Below the pieces are notes generated by a model. It saw only the letters and a list, made by a program, of their open reading frames with translations, was not told where the DNA came from and did no database searches. Shown in pieces: positions 1 through 9,078 of a stretch of DNA of 64,000 nt (within the stretch, counting starts at the first letter, position 1; each line of letters begins with the position of its first letter). The stretch spans positions 442,121-506,120 of the forward strand of contig NZ_BBVD01000004.1 in the NCBI RefSeq assembly GCF_000964545.1. Reading direction: 5' to 3'. A program made the position numbers and the translations under genes. The DNA comes from Comamonas thiooxydans. Lineage in GTDB: Bacteria; Pseudomonadota; Gammaproteobacteria; Burkholderiales; Burkholderiaceae_C.

Positions 1-252
1 CACCATATCGTGCGCCGGCTGGACGACACCCAGGTCAGTCTGCTGTCCAACCTGATACTGCGCGTGGAACCAGGCTGCCTGCTCCAGAACCTGGAGCGCC
101 AGCACAAGGTCTTCCAGAACTACTGGCCGCTGGCCACGGCACGGAGCTTTCAGCCCCTGCATGAGCCTGTATTGCGACCATCAGCTGCGGGCGGCACCGA
201 CAACACGGCACAATCGCAAGCTTTTCCCCAACGCAACGGTATCTGGACCTGA
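1..252 (+). CDS. C-terminal part of an unrecognised protein (cut by window edge)
   Basis: An open frame with normal GC-rich codon use runs from the first base to a TGA at 250-252, giving 83 visible residues. The start lies outside the window. I do not recognise the family. The visible part has no clear motif and ends in a low-complexity, probably disordered tail. The kinase-like gene follows on the same strand within 70 bases, so the two may be co-transcribed. Confidence 0.5.
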   Translation, partial: HHIVRRLDDTQVSLLSNLILRVEPGCLLQNLERQHKVFQNYWPLATARSFQPLHEPVLRPSAAGGTDNTAQSQAFPQRNGIWT

Positions 253-320
253 GAAGCCAGAGCCTCGCGCCCGACAGATCCCACGCCGTGCCATCTCAGG
301 ATATTTCCGCCCAAGAGCAG

Positions 321-1139
321 ATGCCCTCTGCGCAGAACGCCATCGATTACCAGGCATTTCTGCGCGAGCATCTGGACCAGCCTTACAGCATCATGCGCTA
401 TGAACTGGCGCATGAAACCCTTTGGGTCAAGCGCGCCAACAAAGGCAACCCGGCCCTCAACTACTGGCTGCTGAGCACGCTGGCCAAGCTGTTCAGGGCC
501 GCCGTGCTGCAGCCCGTGCCCAACCCCGGAGGGACCGAGTCCCTGCAAACCGAGGTGCGCCGCCTGCGCAGTTTCAAGGCCAAGGGGCTGCGCGTGCCGC
601 AAGTGCTGGCCACGGACGACCAGGCCTTTGTGATGCGCCATCTGGGCCGCCCGGGCGAAGAAGCTCCATCGCTGAGCAATGCCATCGAAGAAGCGATTGC
701 CCGGGGCGCGCAGCCCGCGCTGGAGCTCTGGCGAAAAGGCCTGGAGGCCATCCAGCAGGCTCATGCCCGCGGCGAGGTGCTGAGTCAGGCCGTGGCGCGC
801 AATATGGTGGTCTGCGCCGACGGAGTCATAGGCTTCATTGACTTTGAAGACGACCCTGCAGCCCATTTACCGCAAGCTGTCTGCATGGCGCGCGATGCGC
901 TCAACTATGCCCAGTCCACAGCGCTGTTTCTGCAGCAGGCTGGTGCGCTGGAGCAGGCCCGGGAGGCCTGGCAGCAGTTTGTGCAGCAGCTTCCCGCCGA
1001 GGCCCGGCAGGTGCTGGAGCGCACCGTCAACAAACTGAGCTGGGTGCGCTTTCTGCCCCGCAGCAAGAGCCTGGGGCGCGACACCCTGCGCGTGCTGGCT
1101 GCCCATGACTTGCTGACAGCGTCCCCGCTCTCCGCCTGA
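321..1139 (+). CDS. Kinase-like (BUD32/lipopolysaccharide-kinase-type) protein
   Basis: The protein has 272 residues from the ATG at 321. A GTG at 288 would add 11. The middle resembles small bacterial kinase-fold proteins. It has a VKRANKG segment as a possible nucleotide-contact lysine region, the segment LSQAVARNMVV where a catalytic loop would sit, and FIDFEDDP as the DFG-like metal-binding motif. The usual HxD catalytic loop is degenerate, with 'VARN' in its place, so activity is uncertain. No signal peptide or membrane segment is visible. The target could be lipid, sugar or protein. A bidirectional terminator follows and separates it from dctA. The kinase-fold assignment is inference from the motif order. 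Confidence 0.6.
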   Translation: MPSAQNAIDYQAFLREHLDQPYSIMRYELAHETLWVKRANKGNPALNYWLLSTLAKLFRAAVLQPVPNPGGTESLQTEVRRLRSFKAKGLRVPQVLATDDQAFVMRHLGRPGEEAPSLSNAIEEAIARGAQPALELWRKGLEAIQQAHARGEVLSQAVARNMVVCADGVIGFIDFEDDPAAHLPQAVCMARDALNYAQSTALFLQQAGALEQAREAWQQFVQQLPAEARQVLERTVNKLSWVRFLPRSKSLGRDTLRVLAAHDLLTASPLSA

Positions 1140-1201
1140 ATGCAATCAAATCAATAGCTACCAGCACTCTCCCCGATTTGGACTAAAGCCTGAAACCCAT
1201 G

Positions 1202-1234
1202 AAAAAAGCCCCGACCATCAGATCGGGGCTTTTT
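1202..1234. terminator. Bidirectional intrinsic terminator
   Basis: A-rich tract, GC-rich stem (gccccga paired with tcggggc) and a T run, symmetric on both strands. It lies between the convergent ends of the kinase-like gene (+) and dctA (-) and can serve both. Confidence 0.85.
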
Positions 1235-1256
1235 GGATTGAGGCCTATGCGCGCGC

Positions 1257-2573
1257 TCAGGCGTGAGCGGACACCGCCTCGTTTTCTTCCTTGCCTGCCA
1301 GAGCAGCATCCAGCTTTTCGTAGTCCAGCGCGTTTTCCCACTTGGAGACCACCACGGTGGCGACGGCGTTACCGATGAAGTTGGTCAGCGAACGGCATTC
1401 GGACATGAAGCGGTCCACACCCAGAATCAGTGCCATGCCGGCCACGGGCACCTCGGGCACCACAGCCAGGGTCGCTGCCAGGGTGATGAAGCCAGCCCCC
1501 GTCACACCCGCCGCGCCCTTGGACGACAGCATGGCAACCAGCAGCAGCGCGATCTGGTGGCCCAGGGTCAGATGCGTGTCGGTCGCCTGGGCAATGAACA
1601 GCGCAGCCAGCGTCATGTAGATATTGGTGCCGTCCAGGTTGAAGGAGTAGCCGGTAGGCACGACCAGACCGACGACGGACTTGCTGCAGCCAGCCTTTTC
1701 CATCTTGTGCATCAGCGAAGGCAGAGCCGATTCGGAAGACGATGTGCCCAGCACCAGCAGCAGCTCGTCCTTGAGGTACTTGATCAGCTTGATCACGGAG
1801 AAGCCGCAAAAGCGCGCCACGGCACCCAGGATCACCAGCACGAACAGGGCCGAGGTGATGTAGAAGGTCAGCACCAGCTCTGCCAGGTTGACCAGCGAAC
1901 CCAGACCGAACTTGCCGATGGTGAAGGCCATGGCGCCAAAGGCACCGATGGGAGCGAACTTCATCACGATGTTGACCAGCTTGAACACGGGCTTGGTCAG
2001 GGCTTCAAAGAAGTTCAGCACGGGCTTGCCGGCCTCGCCGACCATGGCCAGCGACACGCCGAACAGCACGGCCACCAGCAGCACCTGCAGGATGTTGTCG
2101 CCCACAAACGGACTGATCAGCGTCTTGGGGATGATGTCCATCACAAAGCCGGTCAGCGTCATCTCGTGCGACTTGGCCACATAGCCCTTGACGGCGGTCT
2201 GGTCCAGATCGGCGGGGTTGATATGCATGCCGGCACCGGGCTGCATGACATTGGCCACGATCAGGCCCACGACCAGCGCCAGCGTGGAGAAGGTCAGGAA
2301 ATACGCCATGGCCTTGCCGAACACACGCCCCACGGCGCTCAGGTGCGTCATGCTGGCGATGCCGGTGACGATGGTCAGGAAGATCACCGGCGCGATGATC
2401 ATCTTGATGAGCTTGATGAAGGCATCGCCAAAGGGCTTCATGGCCTCGCCGTAGGCGGGCTCGAAATGCCCCAGCAGCACGCCCACGATGATGGCGAACA
2501 CCACCTGGAAGTAGAGCTGACGGTAGAACGGCAAGTGCTCGCGCGGAGCAGATTCTGTGGGCAGAGTGTGCAC
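1257..2573 (-). CDS. dctA: C4-dicarboxylate:cation symporter DctA
   Basis: DAACS-family inner-membrane symporter that takes up succinate, fumarate and malate. Family motifs are plain: a serine-rich hairpin (LGTSSSESALP), the NLDGTNIYM segment, and the SSKGAAGVTGAGF and DRFMSECRSLTNF stretches that form the substrate and cation sites. I chose the GTG at 2571-2573 because it has a GGAG ribosome site 7 bases upstream and gives 438 residues, the usual DctA length. A longer in-frame extension lacks family sequence. It is divergent from a large sensor kinase with a dCache-like periplasmic domain, which suggests C4-dicarboxylate-responsive control. The intergenic region holds two palindromes listed separately. 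Confidence 0.95.
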   Translation of the reverse strand: MHTLPTESAPREHLPFYRQLYFQVVFAIIVGVLLGHFEPAYGEAMKPFGDAFIKLIKMIIAPVIFLTIVTGIASMTHLSAVGRVFGKAMAYFLTFSTLALVVGLIVANVMQPGAGMHINPADLDQTAVKGYVAKSHEMTLTGFVMDIIPKTLISPFVGDNILQVLLVAVLFGVSLAMVGEAGKPVLNFFEALTKPVFKLVNIVMKFAPIGAFGAMAFTIGKFGLGSLVNLAELVLTFYITSALFVLVILGAVARFCGFSVIKLIKYLKDELLLVLGTSSSESALPSLMHKMEKAGCSKSVVGLVVPTGYSFNLDGTNIYMTLAALFIAQATDTHLTLGHQIALLLVAMLSSKGAAGVTGAGFITLAATLAVVPEVPVAGMALILGVDRFMSECRSLTNFIGNAVATVVVSKWENALDYEKLDAALAGKEENEAVSAHA

Positions 2574-2593
2574 GCTGCATCTCCAAAATTGCG

Positions 2594-2614
2594 GGCGCAC
2601 CACCGTGGTGCGCC
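2594..2614. promoter_or_regulatory. Perfect 10-bp-arm inverted repeat in the dctA leader
   Basis: Arms ggcgcaccac and gtggtgcgcc flank a single central base. It begins 10 bases upstream of the dctA ribosome site, so it would form a strong hairpin in the leader or act as an operator. It also resembles an NtrC half-site pair (GCACC-N5-GGTGC), but no sigma-54 promoter is visible nearby. Confidence 0.45.
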
Positions 2615-2708
2615 GAATTGCTGCCGTTTGTACTCCCGCGCCCTTTTTGTGCCGATAACCCATTGGTATTAGGTCCGTACGCGCTCCCTGGGAGAGCATG
2701 CACCAACT

Positions 2709-2722
2709 TAGGGAAATCCCTA
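2709..2722. promoter_or_regulatory. TAGGGA-N2-TCCCTA palindrome between dctA and sensor kinase
   Basis: Perfect 6-bp arms around AA, in the divergent intergenic region about 135 bases from the dctA start and about 65 from the kinase start. A candidate operator for the nearby LuxR-type response regulator. This link is inference from position and symmetry. Confidence 0.45.
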
Positions 2723-2788
2723 GGCTTCAGAATCCGCACTGAACCTGCTCCAGAGCCACACTGGGCACCTTGATCACCCACTCTCGTC

Positions 2789-5452
2789 ATGCGTCTTGCG
2801 CGAAACCTTGCCCGAAACCGACTGTTTCTGACCCTTGTCATCGTGCTCAGCGGCATGCTGCTGAGCATGTGGGTCGCCAGTCGCGTCGCGCTGCAAACCT
2901 CTTTGCACGATGAGAGCGAAAGCGTGCAACGCCAGCTCACGCTCTATGCCCAGGCCATGGTGCAGCGCGTGGACCGCTACCGCACCCTGCCCGAGGTGCT
3001 GGCGCTCGATGCCGAACTCAAGAACGCGCTCAGCCACCCGCTCAGCGCCACCGAGGTGGACAGGCTCAACCACAAGCTGGAGCAGGCCAACGGCGCCAGC
3101 CGAGCTTCCACGCTGACCCTCATCGACAAAAGCGGCAAGGCCCTGGCCGCCAGCAACTGGCGCGACTCGCACAGCAATGTGGGCGAGGACTACAGCTTTC
3201 GCCCCTATGTGACCCAGGCGCTGAGCCAGGGCAGTGGCCGCTTCTACGGCATCGGCATGACCACGGGACTGCCCGGCTACTTTCTCTCCCAGGCCATTCA
3301 TGATGATGACGGCTCGGTGCTTGGGCTTATCGCCATCAAGATCCTGTTTCAGGAGCTCGAAGGCGAGTGGAGCCAGTCGCCCGACATCGTCTTTGCCTCG
3401 GACGAGCATGGCGTGGTCTTTCTCTCCAACCGCGACGAATGGCGCTACCGCCTGCTGGAGCCGCTGTCCAGCAGCGACCAGCAGGAGGTACGGGACACCC
3501 ATCAATACGCGGGCCAGGCCCTGATTCCGCTCGGCTATCGCACCAGCCGGCAGCCTGCGGGCATCGGAATGCTGGCCCATTTCAGCCAGCCTCCGCTGGT
3601 CGACCCCATGCTCTGGCTGCGCATGGAACTCCCCGAAAGCCAATGGCAGCTACACCTGCTGCACGACATCGTCCACAGCCAGACGGCCAGCCACTGGGCG
3701 GCAGTGGCCGCCGGCGGCCTGTGGCTGGCCGCATCGCTGCTGGTGCTCTACATCCGCCAGCGCCAGCGCCTGGCGGCCCTGCGCCAGCGCAGTCGCAAGG
3801 AGCTGGAGACCGTGCTGCACCAGCATGCGCAGGAGCTGCGCACGGCCCAGGACGGCATTGTCCAGGCCGCCAAGCAGGCCGACACCGGACTCTCGCGCAG
3901 CCTGCAGCATCTGCCGCAAGGCGTGGTGGTGGTGGATCCACAGCTGCGGCTGGTGGCCTGGAACTCGCGCTATGTGGAGCTGTTCCGCTACCCGCCCGAG
4001 CTCATGCATGTGGGCCAGCCCATCGAGGCGCTGATACGCCACAACGCCAGGCGCGGCCTGCTGGGCAAGGGCGATGTGGAGTCTGCGATCCAACGCCGGC
4101 TCCAGCATCTGCGCAGCGGCAGCCCCCATCTGCACGAAAGCGCCAAGGGCGACGGCACGGTGCTGGAGATTCGCGGCAACCCCCTGCCCGATGGCGGCTT
4201 TGTCACCAGCTATGCCGACATCACCAGCTACAAGAACACGGCGCGCGAGCTGCGCAATCTCGCCGATACGCTGGAAAAGCGCATTGCCGATCGCACCCGG
4301 GACCTGGCCCAGGCCAAACAGGAGGCCGAGCGCGCCAACCGCTACAAGACCCGCTTTGTCGCCTCGGCCGTGCATGACCTGCTGCAGCCGCTGAATGCGG
4401 CGCGCATTTTCACCAGCCTGCTGCCCACCTATCTGCACGATGAGGCCGGCCGCCAACTGGCCCAGCGGGTGGACAAGGCACTGGCCTCTCAGGACGCCAT
4501 CCTCACCAGCCTGCTCGACATCTCGCGCATGGAATCGGGCCAGCTCGAAGTCCGCGTACGTGACTTCGCGCTCAGCTCCTTGCTGGAAGTAGTGCACAAC
4601 AATTTTGCGCTGCAGGCCGAAAGCGAGGGCCTGAGCCTTCACTGCATGCCCAGCCGGCTGATCGTGCGCAGCGACGAAGCCCTGCTGCGCCGCATACTGC
4701 AGAACTTTGTCTCCAACGCCATCCGCTACACGCGCAAGGGCCGTATCGTCGTGGGCTGTCGCCGCCAGGGCGACCAGGTGCGCATCGAGGTGCATGACCA
4801 GGGACCGGGCATTCCCCAGAGCCTGCAAAAGGAGATCTTCGAAGAGTTCCGCCGCCTCGACGAAGGCCATGCCGACGACCGCGGCACCGGCCTGGGCCTG
4901 GCCATCGTGGAACGCCTGGGCAGATTGCTGGACCATGAGATCGGCCTGCGCTCCACCCTGGGCAAGGGCAGCGTCTTCTGGGTCAAGGTTCCATTAGGGC
5001 AGGCTGCAGCATTGACGCCGGTATCGCAGCAGCCTTCTCCCAGCGCTCGTGTGGACAGTCCGCTGCAGGGCGGCACCGTCTGGTATGTGGAGGACGACCC
5101 CGCCACCCGCGACGCCACCTGCGCCCTGCTCGAGCGCTGGGGCTGCGATGTGCCGCTGGCCGCCAACGCCCCCGAAGCCCTGGCCTATGCAGCGCCCGGC
5201 AATGCCCCGCAACTGGTGCTGCTCGATGTGCATCTGGGCCAGCTCTACGGCCCCGATATCTATGCCCAGCTCTGCGAGCGCTGGGGGCAGCAGCCTCCGG
5301 TCATCCTGCTGACCGCTGAAGGCGATAGCACCCTGCGCCGCCAGGCTGCTGAACGCGGTTGGGGCTTTCTGGCCAAGCCGGTCAGGCCGCCGGCGCTGCG
5401 GGCGCTGATGAGCCAGACCTTTTTGCGCGGACGAGAAGGCGGCAGCGCCTGA
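2789..5452 (+). CDS. Membrane-bound hybrid sensor histidine kinase/response regulator
   Basis: 887 residues. Transmembrane segment at about 11-30, a periplasmic dCache-like sensor domain to about 300 (it includes a WRDSHSNVGEDYSFRPY-type segment as in DctB), and a second transmembrane segment at about 303-322. A coiled coil and a PAS domain follow (about 370-475). The HisKA domain has the phospho-accepting His529 in AVHDLLQPLNA. The ATPase domain has the N-box (N639/N643), DQGPGIP (670-676) and GTGLGLA (699-705). The C-terminal receiver has D769/D770, Asp813 and Lys863. It is divergent from dctA and so probably senses C4-dicarboxylates or related acids. The LuxR-type regulator at 7262-7900 is the nearest candidate partner. 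Confidence 0.9.
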   Translation: MRLARNLARNRLFLTLVIVLSGMLLSMWVASRVALQTSLHDESESVQRQLTLYAQAMVQRVDRYRTLPEVLALDAELKNALSHPLSATEVDRLNHKLEQANGASRASTLTLIDKSGKALAASNWRDSHSNVGEDYSFRPYVTQALSQGSGRFYGIGMTTGLPGYFLSQAIHDDDGSVLGLIAIKILFQELEGEWSQSPDIVFASDEHGVVFLSNRDEWRYRLLEPLSSSDQQEVRDTHQYAGQALIPLGYRTSRQPAGIGMLAHFSQPPLVDPMLWLRMELPESQWQLHLLHDIVHSQTASHWAAVAAGGLWLAASLLVLYIRQRQRLAALRQRSRKELETVLHQHAQELRTAQDGIVQAAKQADTGLSRSLQHLPQGVVVVDPQLRLVAWNSRYVELFRYPPELMHVGQPIEALIRHNARRGLLGKGDVESAIQRRLQHLRSGSPHLHESAKGDGTVLEIRGNPLPDGGFVTSYADITSYKNTARELRNLADTLEKRIADRTRDLAQAKQEAERANRYKTRFVASAVHDLLQPLNAARIFTSLLPTYLHDEAGRQLAQRVDKALASQDAILTSLLDISRMESGQLEVRVRDFALSSLLEVVHNNFALQAESEGLSLHCMPSRLIVRSDEALLRRILQNFVSNAIRYTRKGRIVVGCRRQGDQVRIEVHDQGPGIPQSLQKEIFEEFRRLDEGHADDRGTGLGLAIVERLGRLLDHEIGLRSTLGKGSVFWVKVPLGQAAALTPVSQQPSPSARVDSPLQGGTVWYVEDDPATRDATCALLERWGCDVPLAANAPEALAYAAPGNAPQLVLLDVHLGQLYGPDIYAQLCERWGQQPPVILLTAEGDSTLRRQAAERGWGFLAKPVRPPALRALMSQTFLRGREGGSA

Positions 5453-5630
5453 AAGCCAAAGTCACTTCCAGCTGCTGCGCTTTCAGTGCATTGCGCTATA
5501 GCTATGAATTCAGGAGCTAAATCGGTCTGCACGCCATGACTGTACAAGCCGAGTGGCGGATTCTTCGATATGCTGCATCAGCCTCTGCGGCTTTCAGGCA
5601 CGCGGGCCGTTCAATCCTGACAGAGATAGC
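5453..5630. other. Short intergenic stretch with repeat-B fragment
   Basis: Contains a fragment of the 'atagctgct...gcgctt' dispersed repeat around 5490-5520. No convincing terminator or promoter was seen. Confidence 0.35.
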
Positions 5631-6167
5631 ATGCACCATCATCCCGTTGAATCCGCCGTTCCGCCCGGCAGCCGCATCGCAGATCGACTGGCCGGAGCCA
5701 GCTTTCACGACTCCTGGAGCATCGTCTCGGACGCCACAGGCCTGTCTGCACTGGAGCACTTCATTCTTGCCGCGCGCAAAACGCCGCGCTGGATTGAAAT
5801 CTGCATGCGTGCGCGCAATCTGGTCGGCAGCCTGGCGGGGCTCAAGAACCTGGGCACCTTGTCGGCCCTGAAGCCCGGAAAACCAGCAGCCAGCTACGGC
5901 CCGGGCGATAGGGTCGGCATCTTCACGGTGTTCGAGAACACCTTTGATGAAGCCCTGATCGGCGACGACGACAAGCATCTGAAAGTCGTGCTCAGCATTC
6001 ACCGCAAGAGCGACATCAGTTCCCCGGACACCATCATCACCGTCACCACCGTCGTGCATGTCAAGAACGCACTAGGCCGCCTCTACATGCTGCCCGTCAA
6101 ACCCATGCACAGGCTGATCGCTCCTGCCGTGCTGTCCTCCCTGGGAGGACGAACCCATGCTGCATGA
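5631..6167 (+). CDS. DUF2867 family protein
   Basis: 178 residues from the ATG at 5631. An upstream in-frame start at 5553 would add 26 residues that look unlike the family. The DUF2867 pattern is visible: 'ADRLAGASFHDSWSI' near the N terminus, a central helix with 'RNLVGSLAGLKNLG', and C-terminal beta strands with 'TVTTVVHVKNALGRLYM...PVKPMHRLI'. The biochemical role of the family is unknown. It has no signal peptide. It is followed on the same strand by an unknown gene and a GFA protein, possibly one transcript. Confidence 0.75.
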   Translation: MHHHPVESAVPPGSRIADRLAGASFHDSWSIVSDATGLSALEHFILAARKTPRWIEICMRARNLVGSLAGLKNLGTLSALKPGKPAASYGPGDRVGIFTVFENTFDEALIGDDDKHLKVVLSIHRKSDISSPDTIITVTTVVHVKNALGRLYMLPVKPMHRLIAPAVLSSLGGRTHAA

Positions 6168-6216
6168 GGAGACACACCTCTTCATGCCTGCTCTTGCCTA
6201 GACGGTTGCCAAAGAC

Positions 6217-6693
6217 ATGCGCGACTACGACAGCCTGGCTCATCGACACAGCAGCAAAGACATGTGCGTGGAAAAGCCCATGTCACTCATTGCCAATCTG
6301 ATCGGCTTTGCGCCCGCAGAGGAAGACTTGCACTATGCGCTGGGCTTTTATGCCGGAGGCAGCGGCATTGACGACCGCCTGGCTGTGCGCTGCCGGATCG
6401 ATCTCGCCCATTGGCCCGATGTGGTCAGCAGGCTGCGTCTGAAATCCGTGCATGAAGTACCGTGCGACGCCGACTGGCAAGAGGATTTCCTCTGGCTGAT
6501 CGATGCGCAAGATGCCCAAGGCCCGCTCCAAGTCCATTGTCATCGCTTCATCAATGCGGCGAGACAGGTTTTTCAGGACCAGGTCGATCATCGCTGGGAG
6601 ATCTTTTTCTCCCACGGCAGCGATATCAATGCATGGTGTGCGGTCTGGCGTAGCCAGGAGCATCTGAACTATCTAAGCTTCGATCAAGGCTGA
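6217..6693 (+). CDS. Unrecognised soluble protein
   Basis: 158 residues from the first ATG. Starts at 6262 or 6280 (MSLIANLIGF...) are also possible, and no ribosome site decides between them. The sequence is rich in aromatic and acidic residues (e.g. WQEDFLWLIDAQDAQG, VDHRWEIFFSHGSD) and has no membrane segment or known motif. Codon use matches its neighbours, so it looks like a real gene. Function unknown. Confidence 0.55.
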   Translation: MRDYDSLAHRHSSKDMCVEKPMSLIANLIGFAPAEEDLHYALGFYAGGSGIDDRLAVRCRIDLAHWPDVVSRLRLKSVHEVPCDADWQEDFLWLIDAQDAQGPLQVHCHRFINAARQVFQDQVDHRWEIFFSHGSDINAWCAVWRSQEHLNYLSFDQG

Positions 6694-6733
6694 CATCCCG
6701 ATGGCAGCCCGTCTCAACACAGGGGGTCGCCAG

Positions 6734-7135
6734 ATGCTGAAATCCTATCGTGCCAGCTGCCATTGCAGCCGGGTTCAGGTTGAAGTCGGCCTGGACCTGA
6801 GCCAGCCCAGCTATCGCTGCAACTGCTCCATCTGCAGGCGAAGCCGGTTCTGGCCCGCCATCGCCAGCCCCGAAAATTTCCGCCTTATTACGGGCGAGAA
6901 GGAACTCACCCTCTATGTGTTTGGCTCGCAAAAGAACCAGCATTTCTTCTGCAGGCGCTGCGGCATCCGCGTCTTTGGCGTGGGCCACGACACGCCGATA
7001 GGCCAGATGTACGGCATCAATATCGGCTGCCTGGAAGATCTGTCGGAAGAGGAGCTTTCGCGAATTCCCGTCACGTATGTCGATGGCATGCACGATCGCT
7101 GGGACGCGACGCCGGAGTTTTTCGCTCACTTGTAG
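6734..7135 (+). CDS. GFA family zinc protein (CENP-V/GFA domain)
   Basis: 133 residues. The start at 6734 is favoured over the ATG at 6701 by an AGGGGG ribosome site 7 bases upstream and by the family start 'LKSYRASCHC'. Zinc ligands are visible as CHC (C9/C11), CNCSIC (a central C-x-C-x2-C) and FFCRRCGI (C-x2-C), the arrangement of glutathione-dependent formaldehyde-activating-like proteins. Most members are not shown to act on formaldehyde, so the substrate is unknown. It lies in a short run of small plus-strand genes. Confidence 0.85.
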   Translation: MLKSYRASCHCSRVQVEVGLDLSQPSYRCNCSICRRSRFWPAIASPENFRLITGEKELTLYVFGSQKNQHFFCRRCGIRVFGVGHDTPIGQMYGINIGCLEDLSEEELSRIPVTYVDGMHDRWDATPEFFAHL

Positions 7136-7261
7136 CCATCGAACTGCGATGACGACTTGCAGCGGCAAGCTGCGCAGAAATGAGGTCAGAAAGGCCTCAA
7201 TCCATGACCAACAAAGCGCAGCAAGCTATCGAAACAGAGAGCTCTTGAGGCACCAGGGCAA

Positions 7262-7900
7262 TCAAACCTCGTGATCGTTTTCCAGGCTCTTGACCAGCAC
7301 TGCCGCCTGGGTGCGTGAATAGCATTCGAGCTTCTTGAGAATCGCCGTCACATGGACCTTGACGGTGTTCTCGGCCAGGCCCAGTTCGTGCGCGATCTGC
7401 TTGTTGAGCAATCCGTCGGCAATGCACAGCAGCACGCGAAACTGCTGAGGCGTGAGCTGGGCCAGACGAGCGGCCAGGGCCGCATCGGCCTCCGAGCGCT
7501 CGGCCACCATGGAGGGAAAGCTGATATCCCCGCTCAGCACATCGTCAATGGCGGCACTCATATCGTCTGCCGCCGCAGACTTGGAGATAAAGCCTGCCGC
7601 CCCGAACTGCTGGGCGCGGCGGATGATGCGAGGGTCGTCATTGGACGAGATGATGATCACCGGCACCTGCGCATATTCGCCGCGCAGATGCAGCAGGGAC
7701 GAGAAGCCGCGCGCGCCGGGCATGGCCAGGTCCAGCAGCACCAGCTCGATTTCAGGATTCTCCTGCATCGCTGCGCCCAAGGTCTGGGCGCTGGCCGCCT
7801 CCACAATGCGAAATTGCGGAAAGCGGTCGTGCAGCACCTGGATCAACGCTGCGCGAAACAGCGGGTGATCGTCGGCAACGAGAAGAGTGGGCTCGGACAT
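7262..7900 (-). CDS. LuxR/NarL-type response regulator (ErdR/AgmR-like)
   Basis: 212 residues from MSEPTLLVADD. An upstream in-frame ATG adds 14 residues of unlikely sequence. The receiver has D10/D11, the phospho-acceptor Asp57, Ser85 and Lys107. The C-terminal HTH (about 147-205) reads LTPQQFRVLLCIADGLLNKQIAHELGLAENTVKVH in segments, typical of the ErdR/AgmR/CrbR branch that controls alcohol, acetate and organic-acid metabolism. No kinase is adjacent. The dctA-linked hybrid kinase 1.8 kb away on the other strand is a plausible partner. Confidence 0.85.
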   Translation of the reverse strand: MSEPTLLVADDHPLFRAALIQVLHDRFPQFRIVEAASAQTLGAAMQENPEIELVLLDLAMPGARGFSSLLHLRGEYAQVPVIIISSNDDPRIIRRAQQFGAAGFISKSAAADDMSAAIDDVLSGDISFPSMVAERSEADAALAARLAQLTPQQFRVLLCIADGLLNKQIAHELGLAENTVKVHVTAILKKLECYSRTQAAVLVKSLENDHEV

Positions 7901-8007
7901 GGCCCGCAGTCTGCCACGGCTGGCACGGCGCTGCATCTGCAAAAACGCATATCCCGCAGCGCCCGTGCCTGTCCGTCACCCAGGCTGCGACCCACTGAGT
8001 CCGGCTC

Positions 8008-8982
8008 TCAATCGAGCTTGATGTTGTTGGCCGTGATCACACGCCCCCATTTGCTGCGCTCGTTGCTGACGAATTTCTCCATCTGCTCGGAGCTGCCGGG
8101 CATGGGCTCGACCCCCATGGCTGCCAGACGGGCCTTGGTGCGCGTGTCGGCCAACGCAAACTGCAGCGACTGGCTGAACTTCTTGACCACCTCGGCCGAG
8201 CTGCCCTTGGGCACGACGATGCCCTGCCAGGCATAGCCTTCGAAGCCCTTGAGGCCCTGCTCCTGCAAGGTGGCGACCTTGGGCAGCACATCGATGCGGG
8301 CCGGGCTGGCCACGCCTATGGCCTTGAGCTTTTTCTCGCCGAGGAAGGGAATAATGGTGGCGCTATCGGCCCACATGGCAGGTATCTGGCCGCCGATCAC
8401 ATCCTGCACTGCGGGCGCAGCACCGCGATAAGGAACATGGGTCATATTGCCCAGACCGGCTTCTTCGCGGAACAGCTCGCCAACCAGATGATGAGGGCTG
8501 CCCAGGCCGGCCGAGCCCCAGCTCACGCCGGTCTTCTGCTGCTTGGCCCAGGCGACAAACTCGGTCAAATTGCTGACCGGCACATCGTTGTTGACCACCA
8601 GCAACATGGGGAAGCGCACCAGCATGCCCACGGGCTTGAAGTCCTTTTCGGCGTTGTAGTTGAGCTTGCGGAACAGAAACGGATTGGCAGCCAGCGTGGC
8701 GAAGTCGGCCGTGAACATCAGGTTGCCGTAGTCATGCGAGCGCGCGCTGTACTCGGCCGCGATATTGGTTCCCGCACCGGGCTTGTTGTTGATGACGATG
8801 GGGCGCTCCAGATTGCGGCCCATGGCTTCGGCAATCACGCGGGCCACCACGTCGGAGCCCCCGCCTGCGGCGTAGCCTATGACCCATTCCAGGGGCTTTT
8901 CCTGCGCCATGGCGGCCGGCCCTGCAGCCCATGCCAGCGTCGAGCAGACCAGTGCGGCCAGAAATTTTTTGCGTTGCATCAT
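8008..8982 (-). CDS. Bug/TctC-family periplasmic binding protein
   Basis: 324 residues with a Sec signal peptide ending in AMA-Q near residue 26. The TctC fold signature is visible: 'WVIGYAAGGGSDVVAR' with the glycine-rich ligand loop, 'NNKPGAGTNIAAE', 'GSPHHLVGELF' and 'HVPYRGAAPA'. An AAGGAGAC ribosome site precedes the ATG pair. It is the last gene of the run MBL protein, FAD monooxygenase, DUF2783, Bug, so it probably captures the acid or aromatic substrate that the operon processes. No TctAB membrane partners are adjacent, which is common for this expanded family in Burkholderiales. Confidence 0.9.
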   Translation of the reverse strand: MMQRKKFLAALVCSTLAWAAGPAAMAQEKPLEWVIGYAAGGGSDVVARVIAEAMGRNLERPIVINNKPGAGTNIAAEYSARSHDYGNLMFTADFATLAANPFLFRKLNYNAEKDFKPVGMLVRFPMLLVVNNDVPVSNLTEFVAWAKQQKTGVSWGSAGLGSPHHLVGELFREEAGLGNMTHVPYRGAAPAVQDVIGGQIPAMWADSATIIPFLGEKKLKAIGVASPARIDVLPKVATLQEQGLKGFEGYAWQGIVVPKGSSAEVVKKFSQSLQFALADTRTKARLAAMGVEPMPGSSEQMEKFVSNERSKWGRVITANNIKLD

Positions 8983-9078
8983 CCTTGTCTCCTTGATTCA
9001 TGGCCCCTTGAATAGATTTTGGTGACGGGGCCTTTAGGGGATGGCGCAGCTGCCGCCAGGCCGGCGGCTTGCTGCATC

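Noticed and set aside
2594..2614. NtrC-like GCACC-N5-GGTGC in the dctA leader as an NtrC enhancer
   Set aside because: It lies downstream of any plausible promoter and no sigma-54 element accompanies it. Better read as a hairpin or another operator.
1263..2672. A long plus-strand frame opposite dctA, rich in His and Gln
   Set aside because: Reverse-complement artefact of a membrane protein gene; no ribosome site or family features.
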